DNA of 64,000 bases from Caldilineae bacterium (GTDB taxonomy: Bacteria; Chloroflexota; Anaerolineae; Epilineales; Epilineaceae), in contig JACKBJ010000005.1 of NCBI GenBank assembly GCA_020634625.1, positions 122,558 through 186,557 of the forward strand, in the 5' to 3' direction. A program made the translations under genes and the position numbers. Below are positions 32,027 through 41,414 of this stretch, in pieces (position 1 is the first letter of the stretch; every line of letters starts with the position of its first letter). The notes beneath the pieces were generated by a model. It was not told the origin of the DNA and made no database searches. It was given only the letters and a program-made list of their open reading frames with translations.

Positions 32027-32041
32027 CCAGGAGGTGAGCGC

Positions 32042-32737
32042 ATGCCCCGACATCTCGAACGCCATTACGCCGAGCGCATCGGCTGGCTGCGGGCGGCCGT
32101 CCTCGGCGCCAACGACGGCATCGTCTCGACCGCCAGCCTGGTGGTCGGCGTCGCCGCCGCCCAGGCGGCCCACGCCGACATCCTGATCGCCGGCATGGCC
32201 GGGCTGGTGGCCGGCGCCATGTCGATGGCGGCTGGCGAGTTCGTGTCGGTCAGCTCGCAGGCCGACACCGAGAAGGCCGACCTGGCACGCGAACGCCTCG
32301 AGCTGACCCAGGATCCCGAGAGCGAGCTCGCGGAGCTGACCGCCATCTACGTCGGTCGAGGCCTCGACGCGGCCCTGGCGCGTCAGGTGGCCGATCAGCT
32401 CACGGCGCACGACGCCCTGGCGGCCCACGCGCGCGACGAGCTGGGGCTGACCGAGGTCCACACGGCCCGCCCGATCCAGGCGGCCATCGCCTCGGCCCTG
32501 ACCTTCGCGCTGGGCGCCGCCCTGCCGTTGCTCATCGCCTGGCTCAGCCCGCTGACCGTGGTGATCCCGGCGGTCGCCGTCGGCTCGCTGCTGCTGCTGG
32601 CTGCGATGGGCGCCCTGGCCTCGAGCGCGGGCGGGGCGAAGGTGCTGGTCGGTGCCGCGCGGGTGACCTTCTGGGGCGCGGTGGCGATGGCCGCGACGGC
32701 CGCCATCGGTGCCCTCTTCGGCACGACCGTGGCATGA
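32042..32737 (+). CDS. VIT/CCC1 family iron or manganese transporter
   Basis: Membrane transporter of 231 residues, the family's usual size, with about five membrane segments. The first helix has the typical LGANDGIVSTASLVVGVAAA pattern. The second has MAGLVAGAMSMAAGEFVSVSSQAD, followed by a metal-binding cytoplasmic region with Glu residues (ERLELTQDPESELAEL). VIT1/CCC1 proteins move Fe2+ or Mn2+ out of the cytosol. AGGAGG lies 9 bases before the ATG. It is 15 bases after the solenoid lipoprotein gene, so co-transcription is likely. Confidence 0.93.
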   Translation: MPRHLERHYAERIGWLRAAVLGANDGIVSTASLVVGVAAAQAAHADILIAGMAGLVAGAMSMAAGEFVSVSSQADTEKADLARERLELTQDPESELAELTAIYVGRGLDAALARQVADQLTAHDALAAHARDELGLTEVHTARPIQAAIASALTFALGAALPLLIAWLSPLTVVIPAVAVGSLLLLAAMGALASSAGGAKVLVGAARVTFWGAVAMAATAAIGALFGTTVA

Positions 32738-32786
32738 TCTGTCGATCGCTGATGGTTCCGGATGTACTCAACCCATGGAGGATCGC

Positions 32787-33898
<1,112 letters not shown>

Positions 33899-33902
<4 letters not shown>

Positions 33903-34195
33903 TCCAGGTGCTGCTCCCCCACGCGCTCAGCCGCCATGCCGGCATCGACACGCTGCTGACCCTCGAGCTCGAAGGGCCGGTCACGCCCGCGGCGATCCTC
34001 GACCAGATCGAGGACCGCCACCCCGTGCTGCGTGGGATGATCCGCGACCACGTCACGCGGGCGCGCCGGCCCTACCTGCGCTTCTACGCCTGCGAGCGCG
34101 ACCTCTCCCACGAGCCGATGGACCAGCCGCTGCCGGACGCCGTGGCGCGGGGGGAGCAGCCCTTCATCGTGCTGGGCGCGATCTCGGGCGGCTAG
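33899..34195 (+). CDS. MoaD/ThiS-like ubiquitin-fold protein
   Basis: Ubiquitin-like sulfur-carrier-type protein of 98 residues. It begins VLLPHALSRHAG, has a helix EGPVTPAAILDQIEDRHPVLR, and ends AISGG, the Gly-Gly tail needed for adenylation and thiocarboxylation. It starts by ATGA overlap with the propeller gene. MoaD-like proteins beside Asp-box propellers, without moa or thi genes, are seen in other bacteria. Here too no molybdopterin or thiamin genes are nearby, so a distinct role is likely, possibly thiocarboxylate transfer or protein tagging. Confidence 0.85.
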
Positions 34196-34274
34196 CGATC
34201 CCCGCCGCCCGGTCCACGACGACCGCCACGCCGCATCGACAGCCCTGCCACTGCCGCCACCCAAGGAGCACGCC

Positions 34275-35252
34275 GTGACGGATCGACAGGCCATCGAGCG
34301 CTATCTGGTCGAGGAGTTCTACGACGACTATCGGGAAGGCCTGATCAGCCGGCGCACGATGATCCGGCGCGTGGCCTACATCGCCGGCGGCATGGCGGCG
34401 GCCATCCCGGTACTGGCCGCCGTCGGCTGCAGCCCCGACGAGCTGCCGGCGGCGACCGACCCGATCCCAGAGCCCGACACGCCCCTGCCGCCGACCGAGG
34501 CCGCGGTCGCCAGCCCCAGCGCCGCCAACGCGCCGCGCAGCCCGCTCTCGGTCACCGAAGGCGATCCGGCGGTCGTCACCGACCGGATCCGCTTCGCCGC
34601 CGGCGACGCCGAGATCGCGGCCTACCTGGCACGCCCGGCCCAGGCCGGCCCGCATCCGGCCATGCTCGTCTGCCACGAGAACCGCGGGCTCAACCCGCAC
34701 ATCGAGGACCTGGCGCGCCGCTTCGCCAAGGCGGGCTACGTGGCCCTGGCGCTGGACCTGCTTTCGCGCGAGGGCGGCACCGCGGCCCACGACCGCGACG
34801 AGGTGCCCGGCCTGCTCAACGCCGCCGGCCCGGAGCGCCACGTGGCCGACTTCGCCGCCGGCCTGGCCCACCTGCAGGGCCTGTCGGAGGTCGACCCCGA
34901 GCGGATCGGCATGAACGGCTACTGCTTCGGCGGCGGCATCACCTGGCGCTGCGCGACGGCCATCCCGGAGCTCAAGGCGGCCGTGCCCTTCTACGGCCCG
35001 GCGCCCGATCTGGCTGCCGTTCCCGCGATCCGGGCGGCGGTCTTCGGTGTCTACGCCGAGCTGGACGAGCGCGTCAACGCGTCGAAGGACGACCTGGAGC
35101 GGGCCCTGGTCGATGCCGGCGTGACCCACCGGATGACCGTCTACCCCGGTGTCAACCATGCCTTCCACAACGACACCGGCGAGCGCTACGACGAGGCCCA
35201 GGCCCTGGCCGCCTGGACCGACATGCTGGCCTGGCTGGACGCGTATGTCTAG
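34275..35252 (+). CDS. Dienelactone hydrolase family exported protein
   Basis: Alpha/beta hydrolase of 325 residues. The N-terminal region has twin arginines (SRRTMIRRVAYIAGG) and a hydrophobic stretch ending LAAVGC (Cys52), consistent with Tat export and lipid attachment. A low-complexity linker (about 55-95) precedes the hydrolase. Catalytic residues of the DLH family are visible: nucleophile Cys in GMNGYCFGGG, Asp in AELDERV, His in VNHAFHND. The start is GTG after AAGGAG. The family acts on dienelactones or other small esters, and the true substrate is unknown. It overlaps the next small membrane-protein gene by 8 bases. Confidence 0.9.
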   Translation: MTDRQAIERYLVEEFYDDYREGLISRRTMIRRVAYIAGGMAAAIPVLAAVGCSPDELPAATDPIPEPDTPLPPTEAAVASPSAANAPRSPLSVTEGDPAVVTDRIRFAAGDAEIAAYLARPAQAGPHPAMLVCHENRGLNPHIEDLARRFAKAGYVALALDLLSREGGTAAHDRDEVPGLLNAAGPERHVADFAAGLAHLQGLSEVDPERIGMNGYCFGGGITWRCATAIPELKAAVPFYGPAPDLAAVPAIRAAVFGVYAELDERVNASKDDLERALVDAGVTHRMTVYPGVNHAFHNDTGERYDEAQALAAWTDMLAWLDAYV

Positions 35253-35709
35253 GCCCGCGGCCCTGGCCGCGGATCGGCTGGCCGAACGTCCGGGGCAGGG
35301 ACAGCGCCGGGTCTCGAGGACCGCCGCGCAGGGTCGACGCCGGCGCCTGGCTCCGGTGGGACTGGCGGTCCTGGCGACCACGCTCTGGCTCGGCAACACG
35401 GTGCTCTGGACCTTCGCGGGCTACGGCCTGCGGCTTCCGCCCGTCTGGCTCCTGCTCGTCGCCGCAATCGGCCACGCGATCCTCGGCTGGCTCTGGGCGC
35501 GCATCGACCTGCCCTTCCACTACCTGGCCGTCGTCTCCGTCTTCGTCGGTCCCTGGGTCCTCTTCTCGGCCATCGGAGTCTGGATCCTCGCCTCCAGCCT
35601 CGCCACGGGTCGGCCAGCGACCGGCCTGCCGCCCCTGGTCGCGCTGATCGCCAGCGTCGGCGCCGCGGCGCTCGGTTATCTCGCCCAACGCCGCAGCAGG
35701 GTCGGGTGA
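35245..35709 (+). CDS. Small four-helix membrane protein
   Basis: Unrecognised protein of 154 residues. A basic Arg-rich N-terminal region (about 1-34) is followed by four hydrophobic helices. They are PVGLAVLATTLWLGNTVLW, LPPVWLLLVAAIGHAILGWLW, YLAVVSVFVGPWVLFSAIGVW and LPPLVALIASVGAAALGYLA. Its ATG at 35245 lies inside the hydrolase gene (overlap of 8 bases), so it is translated by coupling. A possible role as a membrane partner of the hydrolase is only a guess from position. Confidence 0.6.
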   Translation: MSRPAALAADRLAERPGQGQRRVSRTAAQGRRRRLAPVGLAVLATTLWLGNTVLWTFAGYGLRLPPVWLLLVAAIGHAILGWLWARIDLPFHYLAVVSVFVGPWVLFSAIGVWILASSLATGRPATGLPPLVALIASVGAAALGYLAQRRSRVG

Positions 35710-35719
35710 GCGAGCCCGC

Positions 35720-35884
35720 ATGCCCTTCTCGATCCTGATCCCCATCGGCCTGCTCATCGCCCTGATCGGGGCGGGCCTCTACTGGCGTACCCGATCGCGC
35801 CGCCAGGCCCTGCTCGCCGGCGCCGGACTGCTCCTGGCCGCGGGCGCCCTCGGCGTGATCATCCTGGCCGCAAACGCGATGTGA
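35720..35884 (+). CDS. 54-residue two-helix membrane protein
   Basis: Short gene, 10 bases after the previous one and on the same strand. It encodes MPFSILIPIGLLIALIGAGLYW, then a basic turn RTRSRRQ, then a second hydrophobic helix ALLAGAGLLLAAGALGVIILAA. The hairpin layout with positive residues in the turn is that of a small membrane protein. The ribosome site is weak (GTGAGCGAG). No family is recognised. It would be missed by length cut-offs. Confidence 0.5.
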   Translation: MPFSILIPIGLLIALIGAGLYWRTRSRRQALLAGAGLLLAAGALGVIILAANAM

Positions 35885-35923
35885 CGCCCGCTCCCGCCCG
35901 ATCTCCCGGCCCGCCGCCGAACC

Positions 35924-38900
35924 CTACATGTTCCGCCGGTACTGCCCCCCGACCTCGTACAACGCCCGGCTGATCTGCCCCAGGCTCAGGCTCTGCACCG
36001 CCCGCATCAGCTCGTCGAACACGTTGTCGCCGGCGATCGCGGCCTGCTTCAGCCGCAGCGCCGCCGCCTCCGCCTCATCCGCATGCCGTGCATGGAAGTC
36101 CTGCAGTCGCCGCAGCTGGTCCTCCTTCTCGGCCTCCGACGCGCGGATCAGCTCCAGGGTCGTCGCCTCGTGCGCCCCGCCCTCGGCCAGGAAGGTGTTG
36201 ACCCCGATGATCGGCAGCTCGCCCGAGTGCTTCAGCTGCTCGTAGTACAGGCTCTCCTCCTGGATCTTCGAGCGCTGGTACATGCGCTCCATCGCCCCCA
36301 GGACGCCGCCGCGATCGGTCAGGCGATGGAACTCGGCCAGCACCGCCTCCTCGACCAGCTCGGTCAGCGCGTCGACGATGAAGGCGCCCTGGTTGGGGTT
36401 CTCGTTCATCGCCATGCCGAACTCGTGGTTGATGATCAGCTGGATCGCCAGCGCGCGGCGCACCGAATCCTCGGTGGGCGTCGTGATGGCCTCGTCGAAG
36501 GCGTTGGTGTGCAGGCTGTTGCAGTTGTCGTAGATGGCCAGCAGGGCCTGGAGCGTGGTGCGGATGTCGTTGAACTGCACCTCCTGGGCATGCAGGCTCC
36601 GGCCCGAGGTCTGGATGTGGTACTTCAGCATCTGGGACCGGTCGTTGGCGCCGTAGAGCTCGCGCATCGCCAGGGCCCAGATGCGGCGCGCCACCCGGCC
36701 GATGACCGCGTACTCGGGGTCCATGCCGTTGGAGAAGAAGAAGCTCAGGTTGGCCGCGAAGGCGTCGATGTCCATGCCACGCGCCAGGTAGTACTCGACG
36801 AAGGTGAAACCGTTGGCCAACGTGAAGGCAAGCTGGCTGATCGGGTTGGCGCCGGCCTCGGCGATGTGATAGCCCGAGATCGAAACCGAGTAGAAGTTGC
36901 GCACCCCGTGGTCGATGAACCACTGCTGCACGTCGCCCATCAGCTTGAGCGAGAACTCGGTCGAGAAGATGCAGGTGTTCTGTCCCTGGTCCTCCTTGAG
37001 GATGTCGGCCTGCACCGTGCCGCGCACCTTGGCCACCGTCTCGGCCGCGATCCGGGCGTACTCCGCGTCGTCGACCTGCGCGCGCAGCGCCCGGAAGCCC
37101 AGGCCACCGGCGTTCGGCTGCAGGCAGTCGGCCTCCGAGATGGCGAGCTTGCCGGTCGCCCGCAGGTGCTTGCGCAGGCTCTGGCGGATGGCCGCGTTCA
37201 TGTAGAAGGCCAGGATGGTCGGCGCCGGCCCGTTGATGGTCATCGACACCGAGGTCCGCGGGTCGCAGAGGTCGAAGCCGGCGTAGAGCGCCTCCATGTC
37301 CTCGACCGTGGCGATCGAGACGCCCGAGTTGCCCACCTTGCCCCAGATGTCGGGCCGGCGGTCGGGATCCTCGCCGTAGAGCGTCACGCTGTCGAAGGCG
37401 GTCGAGAGCCGCTTCGCCTCGGCGTGCCGGCTGAGGTAGTGGAAGCGCTTGTTGGTGCGCCATGGGCCGCCCTCGCCGGCGAACATGCGGGTGGGGTCCT
37501 CGCCTTCGCGCTTGAAGGGAAAGACGCCCGCGGTGTAGGGGAAGCCGCCCGGCAGGTTCTCCAGCAGCAGCCAGGCCAGCTGGTTGCCCCAGTCCGGGTA
37601 GTCGGGCAGGGCCACCTTGGGGATCGCCTGATGGCTCAGGCTCTGTCGGAAGTTGTCGACCACGATCTCGCGGCCGCGCACGGTGTAGCGGTTCTCCGGC
37701 GCGGCGTAGCGCGCCCGCGTCTCCGGCCAGCTGCGCAGGAGCGCCAGCGAGCCCGGATCGAGGCGCTCGCGCAGCGCGTTGAACGCTTCCATCAGCGGCC
37801 CCAGGTGGTCGGGCGCCGCCTCGATCTCGGCGCTCGCGAAGGGGGTCAGGGCCGCCGCCGGGTCCTCCGGCCAGCGCGTGAAGTGCGCCACCGCCTTGCG
37901 CAAGGCCCAGAGCTCGCCGGCCAGCTCGGCCTGCTCGCGCGCCCGCAGCTTGTAGCGCTCGACCGTGTCGGCCACGTCGGCCAGGTAGCGCACGCGGCGC
38001 GGCGGGATGATGTAGCTGCGGTCGGGCAGGCCGGCCGGCAGGCTGGCGGTGAAGCGGCCCTCGAGCGGCAGGCCGGTGATGCCGCGCAGGGCCTCGATCA
38101 GCGCCAGATAGACCTGGTTGCAGCCGCGATCGTTGAACTGGCTGGCCATGGTGGCGTAGACCGGCATCGCCTCCGGCGGCTCGTGCCAGCGGTCGTGGGC
38201 GCGCTGGTAGGCCTTGCGCACGTCGCGCAGCGCGTCGTCGGCGCCGGGCTTGTCGTACTTGTTGATCACCACCAGATCGGCCAGGTCGATCATCTCGATC
38301 TTCTCGAGCTGGGTCTGGGCGCCGAACTCGGGCGTCATGACGTAGATCGAGCGGTCGACCAGGTCGACGATGCCGGCGTCGGCCTGGCCGATGCCGCTGG
38401 TCTCGGCGATGATCAGGTCGTAACCGGCCGCACGGGCCAGCAGGATGGCCTCGTCCAGCGCGGCCGAGACCTCGCTGCCCGAGCCCCGGGTGGCCAGCGA
38501 GCGCATGAAGATGCGCCGGCAGGCGAGGCTGTTCATCCGGATGCGGTCGCCGAGCAGGGCGCCGCCGGTGCGCTTCTTGGTCGGGTCCACCGAGAGCACC
38601 GCCACGCGGGCCTCCGGGAAGTCCTCGACGTAGCGCCGCAGGAGCTCGTCGGTGAAGGAGCTCTTGCCGGCGCCGCCGGTGCCGGTGATGCCGATGACCG
38701 GCGCCGGCATCGGCCGTTCGGCCAGTCGGATGCGGGCGGCCGCCTCCAGCGCCGCCCAGCGCTCCGCCGGCGCCGCCCCGTCGGCGGCGGCCTCGGCCTC
38801 GCTGATGGCCCGGGCCAGGACCTTCCACTGGTCCGCCTCCGCGCCGAGCATCCGGATGGCATCGGGCGCCACCGGCCCCAGGAAGACCGCCTTGGCCTGG

Positions 38901-39499
38901 CTGGCCGGGTCGGCCAGGGCCTGTTCCGCGATCCCGCCCGCGGCGCCGTTGCCGCCGTGCCCGTTCTCGCCCAGCGGACGACGCTGGGGCGGCGACTCGC
39001 CGGCGGCCGGGTCGTAGTCGCAGAGCCGCATGATGTCGTCGATCATGCCCTGCAGGCCCAGGTTGCGACCGTCCTCGGGGTGGTAGATGCGCGCCACCCC
39101 GTAGGCTTCGAGCGCCTGTTTCTCCTCGGGGATGATCGTCCCGCCGCCGCCGCCGAAGACCCGCACCTGGCCGCAGCCCGCCTCGCGCAGCAGGTCGACC
39201 ATGTAGCGGAAGTACTCCATGTGGCCGCCCTGATAGCTCGAGATGGCGATGCCCTGGGCATCCTCCTGAATCGCGGCGTCGACGATGTCGCGCACCGAGC
39301 GGTTGTGGCCCAGGTGGATCACCTCGGCGCCCGAGGCCTGCAGGATGCGCCGCATGATGTTGATGGCCGCATCGTGCCCGTCGAAGAGCGAGGCGGCGGT
39401 GACGATGCGCACCTTGCGCCTGGCGACGTAGGGCGCCGGCGCGACCGGGGCGGCGACGGCGGTTTCGGGATCGGCCGAAGGGCCGGCGGTCTGGCTCAT
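35924..39499 (-). CDS. icmF: Fused isobutyryl-CoA mutase (IcmF)
   Basis: Adenosylcobalamin mutase with a built-in G-protein chaperone, 1191 residues. The N-terminal B12-binding domain has DGHDAAINIMRR (40-51, His42 as the lower cobalt ligand) and SSYQGGHMEYF. The MeaI-like GTPase has Walker A in GTGGAGKS near 273-280 and NKYD near 413-416. The C-terminal mutase domain holds the substrate site. Where methylmalonyl-CoA mutase has TMY and VRN, this protein has FPFKRE (about 660-665) and GQNTC (Gln840), the isobutyryl/pivalyl-CoA-type signature. So it probably interconverts isobutyryl-CoA and butyryl-CoA. GAGG precedes the ATG. It is divergent from the TPR gene. Confidence 0.94.
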   Translation of the reverse strand: MSQTAGPSADPETAVAAPVAPAPYVARRKVRIVTAASLFDGHDAAINIMRRILQASGAEVIHLGHNRSVRDIVDAAIQEDAQGIAISSYQGGHMEYFRYMVDLLREAGCGQVRVFGGGGGTIIPEEKQALEAYGVARIYHPEDGRNLGLQGMIDDIMRLCDYDPAAGESPPQRRPLGENGHGGNGAAGGIAEQALADPASQAKAVFLGPVAPDAIRMLGAEADQWKVLARAISEAEAAADGAAPAERWAALEAAARIRLAERPMPAPVIGITGTGGAGKSSFTDELLRRYVEDFPEARVAVLSVDPTKKRTGGALLGDRIRMNSLACRRIFMRSLATRGSGSEVSAALDEAILLARAAGYDLIIAETSGIGQADAGIVDLVDRSIYVMTPEFGAQTQLEKIEMIDLADLVVINKYDKPGADDALRDVRKAYQRAHDRWHEPPEAMPVYATMASQFNDRGCNQVYLALIEALRGITGLPLEGRFTASLPAGLPDRSYIIPPRRVRYLADVADTVERYKLRAREQAELAGELWALRKAVAHFTRWPEDPAAALTPFASAEIEAAPDHLGPLMEAFNALRERLDPGSLALLRSWPETRARYAAPENRYTVRGREIVVDNFRQSLSHQAIPKVALPDYPDWGNQLAWLLLENLPGGFPYTAGVFPFKREGEDPTRMFAGEGGPWRTNKRFHYLSRHAEAKRLSTAFDSVTLYGEDPDRRPDIWGKVGNSGVSIATVEDMEALYAGFDLCDPRTSVSMTINGPAPTILAFYMNAAIRQSLRKHLRATGKLAISEADCLQPNAGGLGFRALRAQVDDAEYARIAAETVAKVRGTVQADILKEDQGQNTCIFSTEFSLKLMGDVQQWFIDHGVRNFYSVSISGYHIAEAGANPISQLAFTLANGFTFVEYYLARGMDIDAFAANLSFFFSNGMDPEYAVIGRVARRIWALAMRELYGANDRSQMLKYHIQTSGRSLHAQEVQFNDIRTTLQALLAIYDNCNSLHTNAFDEAITTPTEDSVRRALAIQLIINHEFGMAMNENPNQGAFIVDALTELVEEAVLAEFHRLTDRGGVLGAMERMYQRSKIQEESLYYEQLKHSGELPIIGVNTFLAEGGAHEATTLELIRASEAEKEDQLRRLQDFHARHADEAEAAALRLKQAAIAGDNVFDELMRAVQSLSLGQISRALYEVGGQYRRNM

Positions 39500-39573
39500 C
39501 TTTGCCTCGCAGTCGAATCGGGACGGATGCCCATACTATATACCAGCCGGGTCCCCGGGCCAGCCGGGCCCGG

Positions 39574-39582
39574 TGCTATACT
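39574..39582 (+). promoter_or_regulatory. Candidate promoter of the TPR gene (extended -10)
   Basis: TGC-TATACT lies 64 bases before the TPR ATG and 32 before the short upstream frame at 39614. On the minus strand, the nearby TATATAGTATG (about 39534-39544) offers a -10 for icmF. Confidence 0.5.
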
Positions 39583-39613
39583 CGAAGGCTCAACCACCCC
39601 AGAGAGGCCTGCC

Positions 39614-39649
39614 ATGCGCGCTTTCGCTGCGCTCGAGCATCCCCGATGA
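39614..39649 (+). CDS. 11-codon upstream frame, possible leader peptide
   Basis: The frame MRAFAALEHPR follows an AGAGAGG ribosome-like site. Its TGA overlaps the ATG of the TPR gene (ATGA at 39646-39649). The TPR start has no other good ribosome site, so translating this short frame may deliver ribosomes to the main gene. It could be chance; no regulatory codon run is visible in it. Confidence 0.35.
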   Translation: MRAFAALEHPR

Positions 39650-41316
39650 GCCGCCGCCGGTCGCGATCGGCGGCCGCCCCGCGACCCGCCCGCGCCGGTC
39701 GCTCGACAGCCCGGCCGAGGTCTCGGCGCGGGGCCCTCGTCGGGAGCCTGGGCCTGGTGCTCCTGCTGGGGCTCGCCGGCGCCTGGCTCTGGAGTCAGCG
39801 TGCGCCAGCCGCCGGGCTGGTCGAGCTGCCCGAGCCCGCGCTCGACGCCCTCGGCGAGGCCGACCGGGCCCAGGTCGAGACGCAGCGCATGCGGTTGCGC
39901 CAGATGTCCGCGTCCGACCCGGAGGCGCTCGGCGAGGCCTATGGCCAGCTGGGGCGGCTCTATCTGGCCTACGACATGCCGCAGGCGGCCGAGGCGGCGC
40001 TGGCCAACGCCGAGGCTCTCCAGCCCGACCAGGGCGCCTGGCCCTACTACCGCGGCGTGCTGGCCGCCGAAGCCGGCCGGTCCGAGGCGGCCATCGGCCA
40101 TTTCGCGCGGATGCGCGAGCTGGAGCCCGATGACTTGCCCAACCTGCTGCGCCTGGCCGATGCCTATTCCGTGGCGGAGCGCTACGACGAGGCGGCCGAG
40201 GTCCTCGACCGGGCCCTGGCGCTGGCGCCGGACGAGGCGCGCGCGCATGCCCAGCTCGGCCAGCTGGCGATCGACCGCGGCGACCCCGCCGCGGCCATCG
40301 CGCCCCTGCGGCGGGCCCTGGAGCTGGCGCCCAGCGCCGACAGCCTGTACTACCCGCTCTCGCAGGCGCTGCGCGCCCAGGGCGACCTGGCGGCTGCCGA
40401 AGCGGCGCTGGCCCGGCGGGGCAACGGCCTGGCCCTTGTTCGCGACGACCCGCGGATGCGCGAGCTCTTCTGGCTGCAGCAGAGCGCCAGCTCGCGCCTG
40501 AGCCAAGGCAGCTCGCTGATGGAGCAGGGCCGCTTCGCCGAGGCGGTCAGCGTCTTCGAGGCCGCCGTCGCGGCCGAGCCCGAGAACGCCGAGGCCCGGC
40601 GCAACCTGGGCGCGGCCCTGCTCTCCTCCGGCCAGATCGAGCCGGCCCGCGCGGCCGTGGAGCGGGCGCTCGAGCTGGATCCGGGCGATGCCGGCGCGCG
40701 CTTCAACCTGGGCCTCCTGGCCCTGCAGACGGGCGACCGGGCCGACGCCGAGACCCAGCTGCGCGCGGCCGTCGCGGCCGACCCGAGCCTGGCGCCGGCG
40801 CAGCTGGCGCTGGGACAGATGCTGCGCCGCTCCGCCCGCTGCGAGGAGGCGCTGGCGCCCTTGAGCGCCTACCTGGAGCTGCAGCGCTCGGATGCGCGCA
40901 GCCGGATGGAGCTGGTGCTGTGCCTGGCCCGCCTCGGCCGTTGGACCGAGGCCCTGGAGCGGGTCGAGTCCGGGCACGTGGCGGCGCCGGACGACGCCCT
41001 GATCGGCGAAGGCCTGGTCCGTCTGCTGGCGGCCGCCCCGGACGATGCCGTCCGCGACGGCGCGCGGGCCAGCGAGCTGGCGGCGGCCCTGGTGGCCGGC
41101 AACCGCTCGGTCGAGGCCCTGGAGGCTTCGGCCATGGCCGAGGCCGAGACCGGGCAGTTCGAGGTGGCCGTGCGCCTGCAGTCCGAGGCGCTCGAGGTGG
41201 TGCGCCTGGCCGGCGATCGGCCCGAGTGGCAGGCGTTTCTGGAAGCCAACCTGGCTCGCTATCAGCAGCAACGGCCGGCGCGCGAGCCCTGGCCGTCCTA
41301 CCTGCTCGGCGACTGA
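39646..41316 (+). CDS. TPR-repeat membrane-anchored protein
   Basis: Tetratricopeptide-repeat protein of 556 residues. A basic Arg-rich N-terminus and one membrane segment (GALVGSLGLVLLLGLAGAWLW, about 28-48) place the repeats outside the cytoplasm. Residues 95-500 hold about ten helix-turn-helix TPR units (for example EAYGQLGRLYLAYDMPQAAEAALANAEAL in order, and LGAALLSSGQIEPARAAVERALELDPGDAGARFNLGLLAL). Such proteins scaffold complexes. The neighbours (Yip1-like protein and ABC exporter) suggest an envelope role, but no partner is clear. The start at 39646 overlaps the short upstream frame. Confidence 0.85.
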   Translation: MSRRRSRSAAAPRPARAGRSTARPRSRRGALVGSLGLVLLLGLAGAWLWSQRAPAAGLVELPEPALDALGEADRAQVETQRMRLRQMSASDPEALGEAYGQLGRLYLAYDMPQAAEAALANAEALQPDQGAWPYYRGVLAAEAGRSEAAIGHFARMRELEPDDLPNLLRLADAYSVAERYDEAAEVLDRALALAPDEARAHAQLGQLAIDRGDPAAAIAPLRRALELAPSADSLYYPLSQALRAQGDLAAAEAALARRGNGLALVRDDPRMRELFWLQQSASSRLSQGSSLMEQGRFAEAVSVFEAAVAAEPENAEARRNLGAALLSSGQIEPARAAVERALELDPGDAGARFNLGLLALQTGDRADAETQLRAAVAADPSLAPAQLALGQMLRRSARCEEALAPLSAYLELQRSDARSRMELVLCLARLGRWTEALERVESGHVAAPDDALIGEGLVRLLAAAPDDAVRDGARASELAAALVAGNRSVEALEASAMAEAETGQFEVAVRLQSEALEVVRLAGDRPEWQAFLEANLARYQQQRPAREPWPSYLLGD

Positions 41317-41366
41317 CACGGGGCTGGCGGCAGGTGGCCGGACTACCGAGCCAGACGCCGCTCCGG

Positions 41367-41372
41367 TATACT
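41367..41372 (+). promoter_or_regulatory. Candidate promoter of the Yip1-like gene
   Basis: TATACT, preceded by CCGG, lies 42 bases before the ATG. No -35 is recognised. It probably starts the Yip1 - ABC exporter transcript. Confidence 0.45.
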
Positions 41373-41414
41373 CGAATCGGATCCGCCGAACGACCCCGAA
41401 GGGAGTCCGCTGTC

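Noticed and set aside
36083..39649. An 1188-codon open frame antisense to icmF
   Set aside because: icmF is unambiguous on the minus strand. The plus-strand frame has no motif and exists because stop codons are rare in GC-rich antisense frames. Only its last 11 codons (39614-39649) were kept, as a possible leader peptide.
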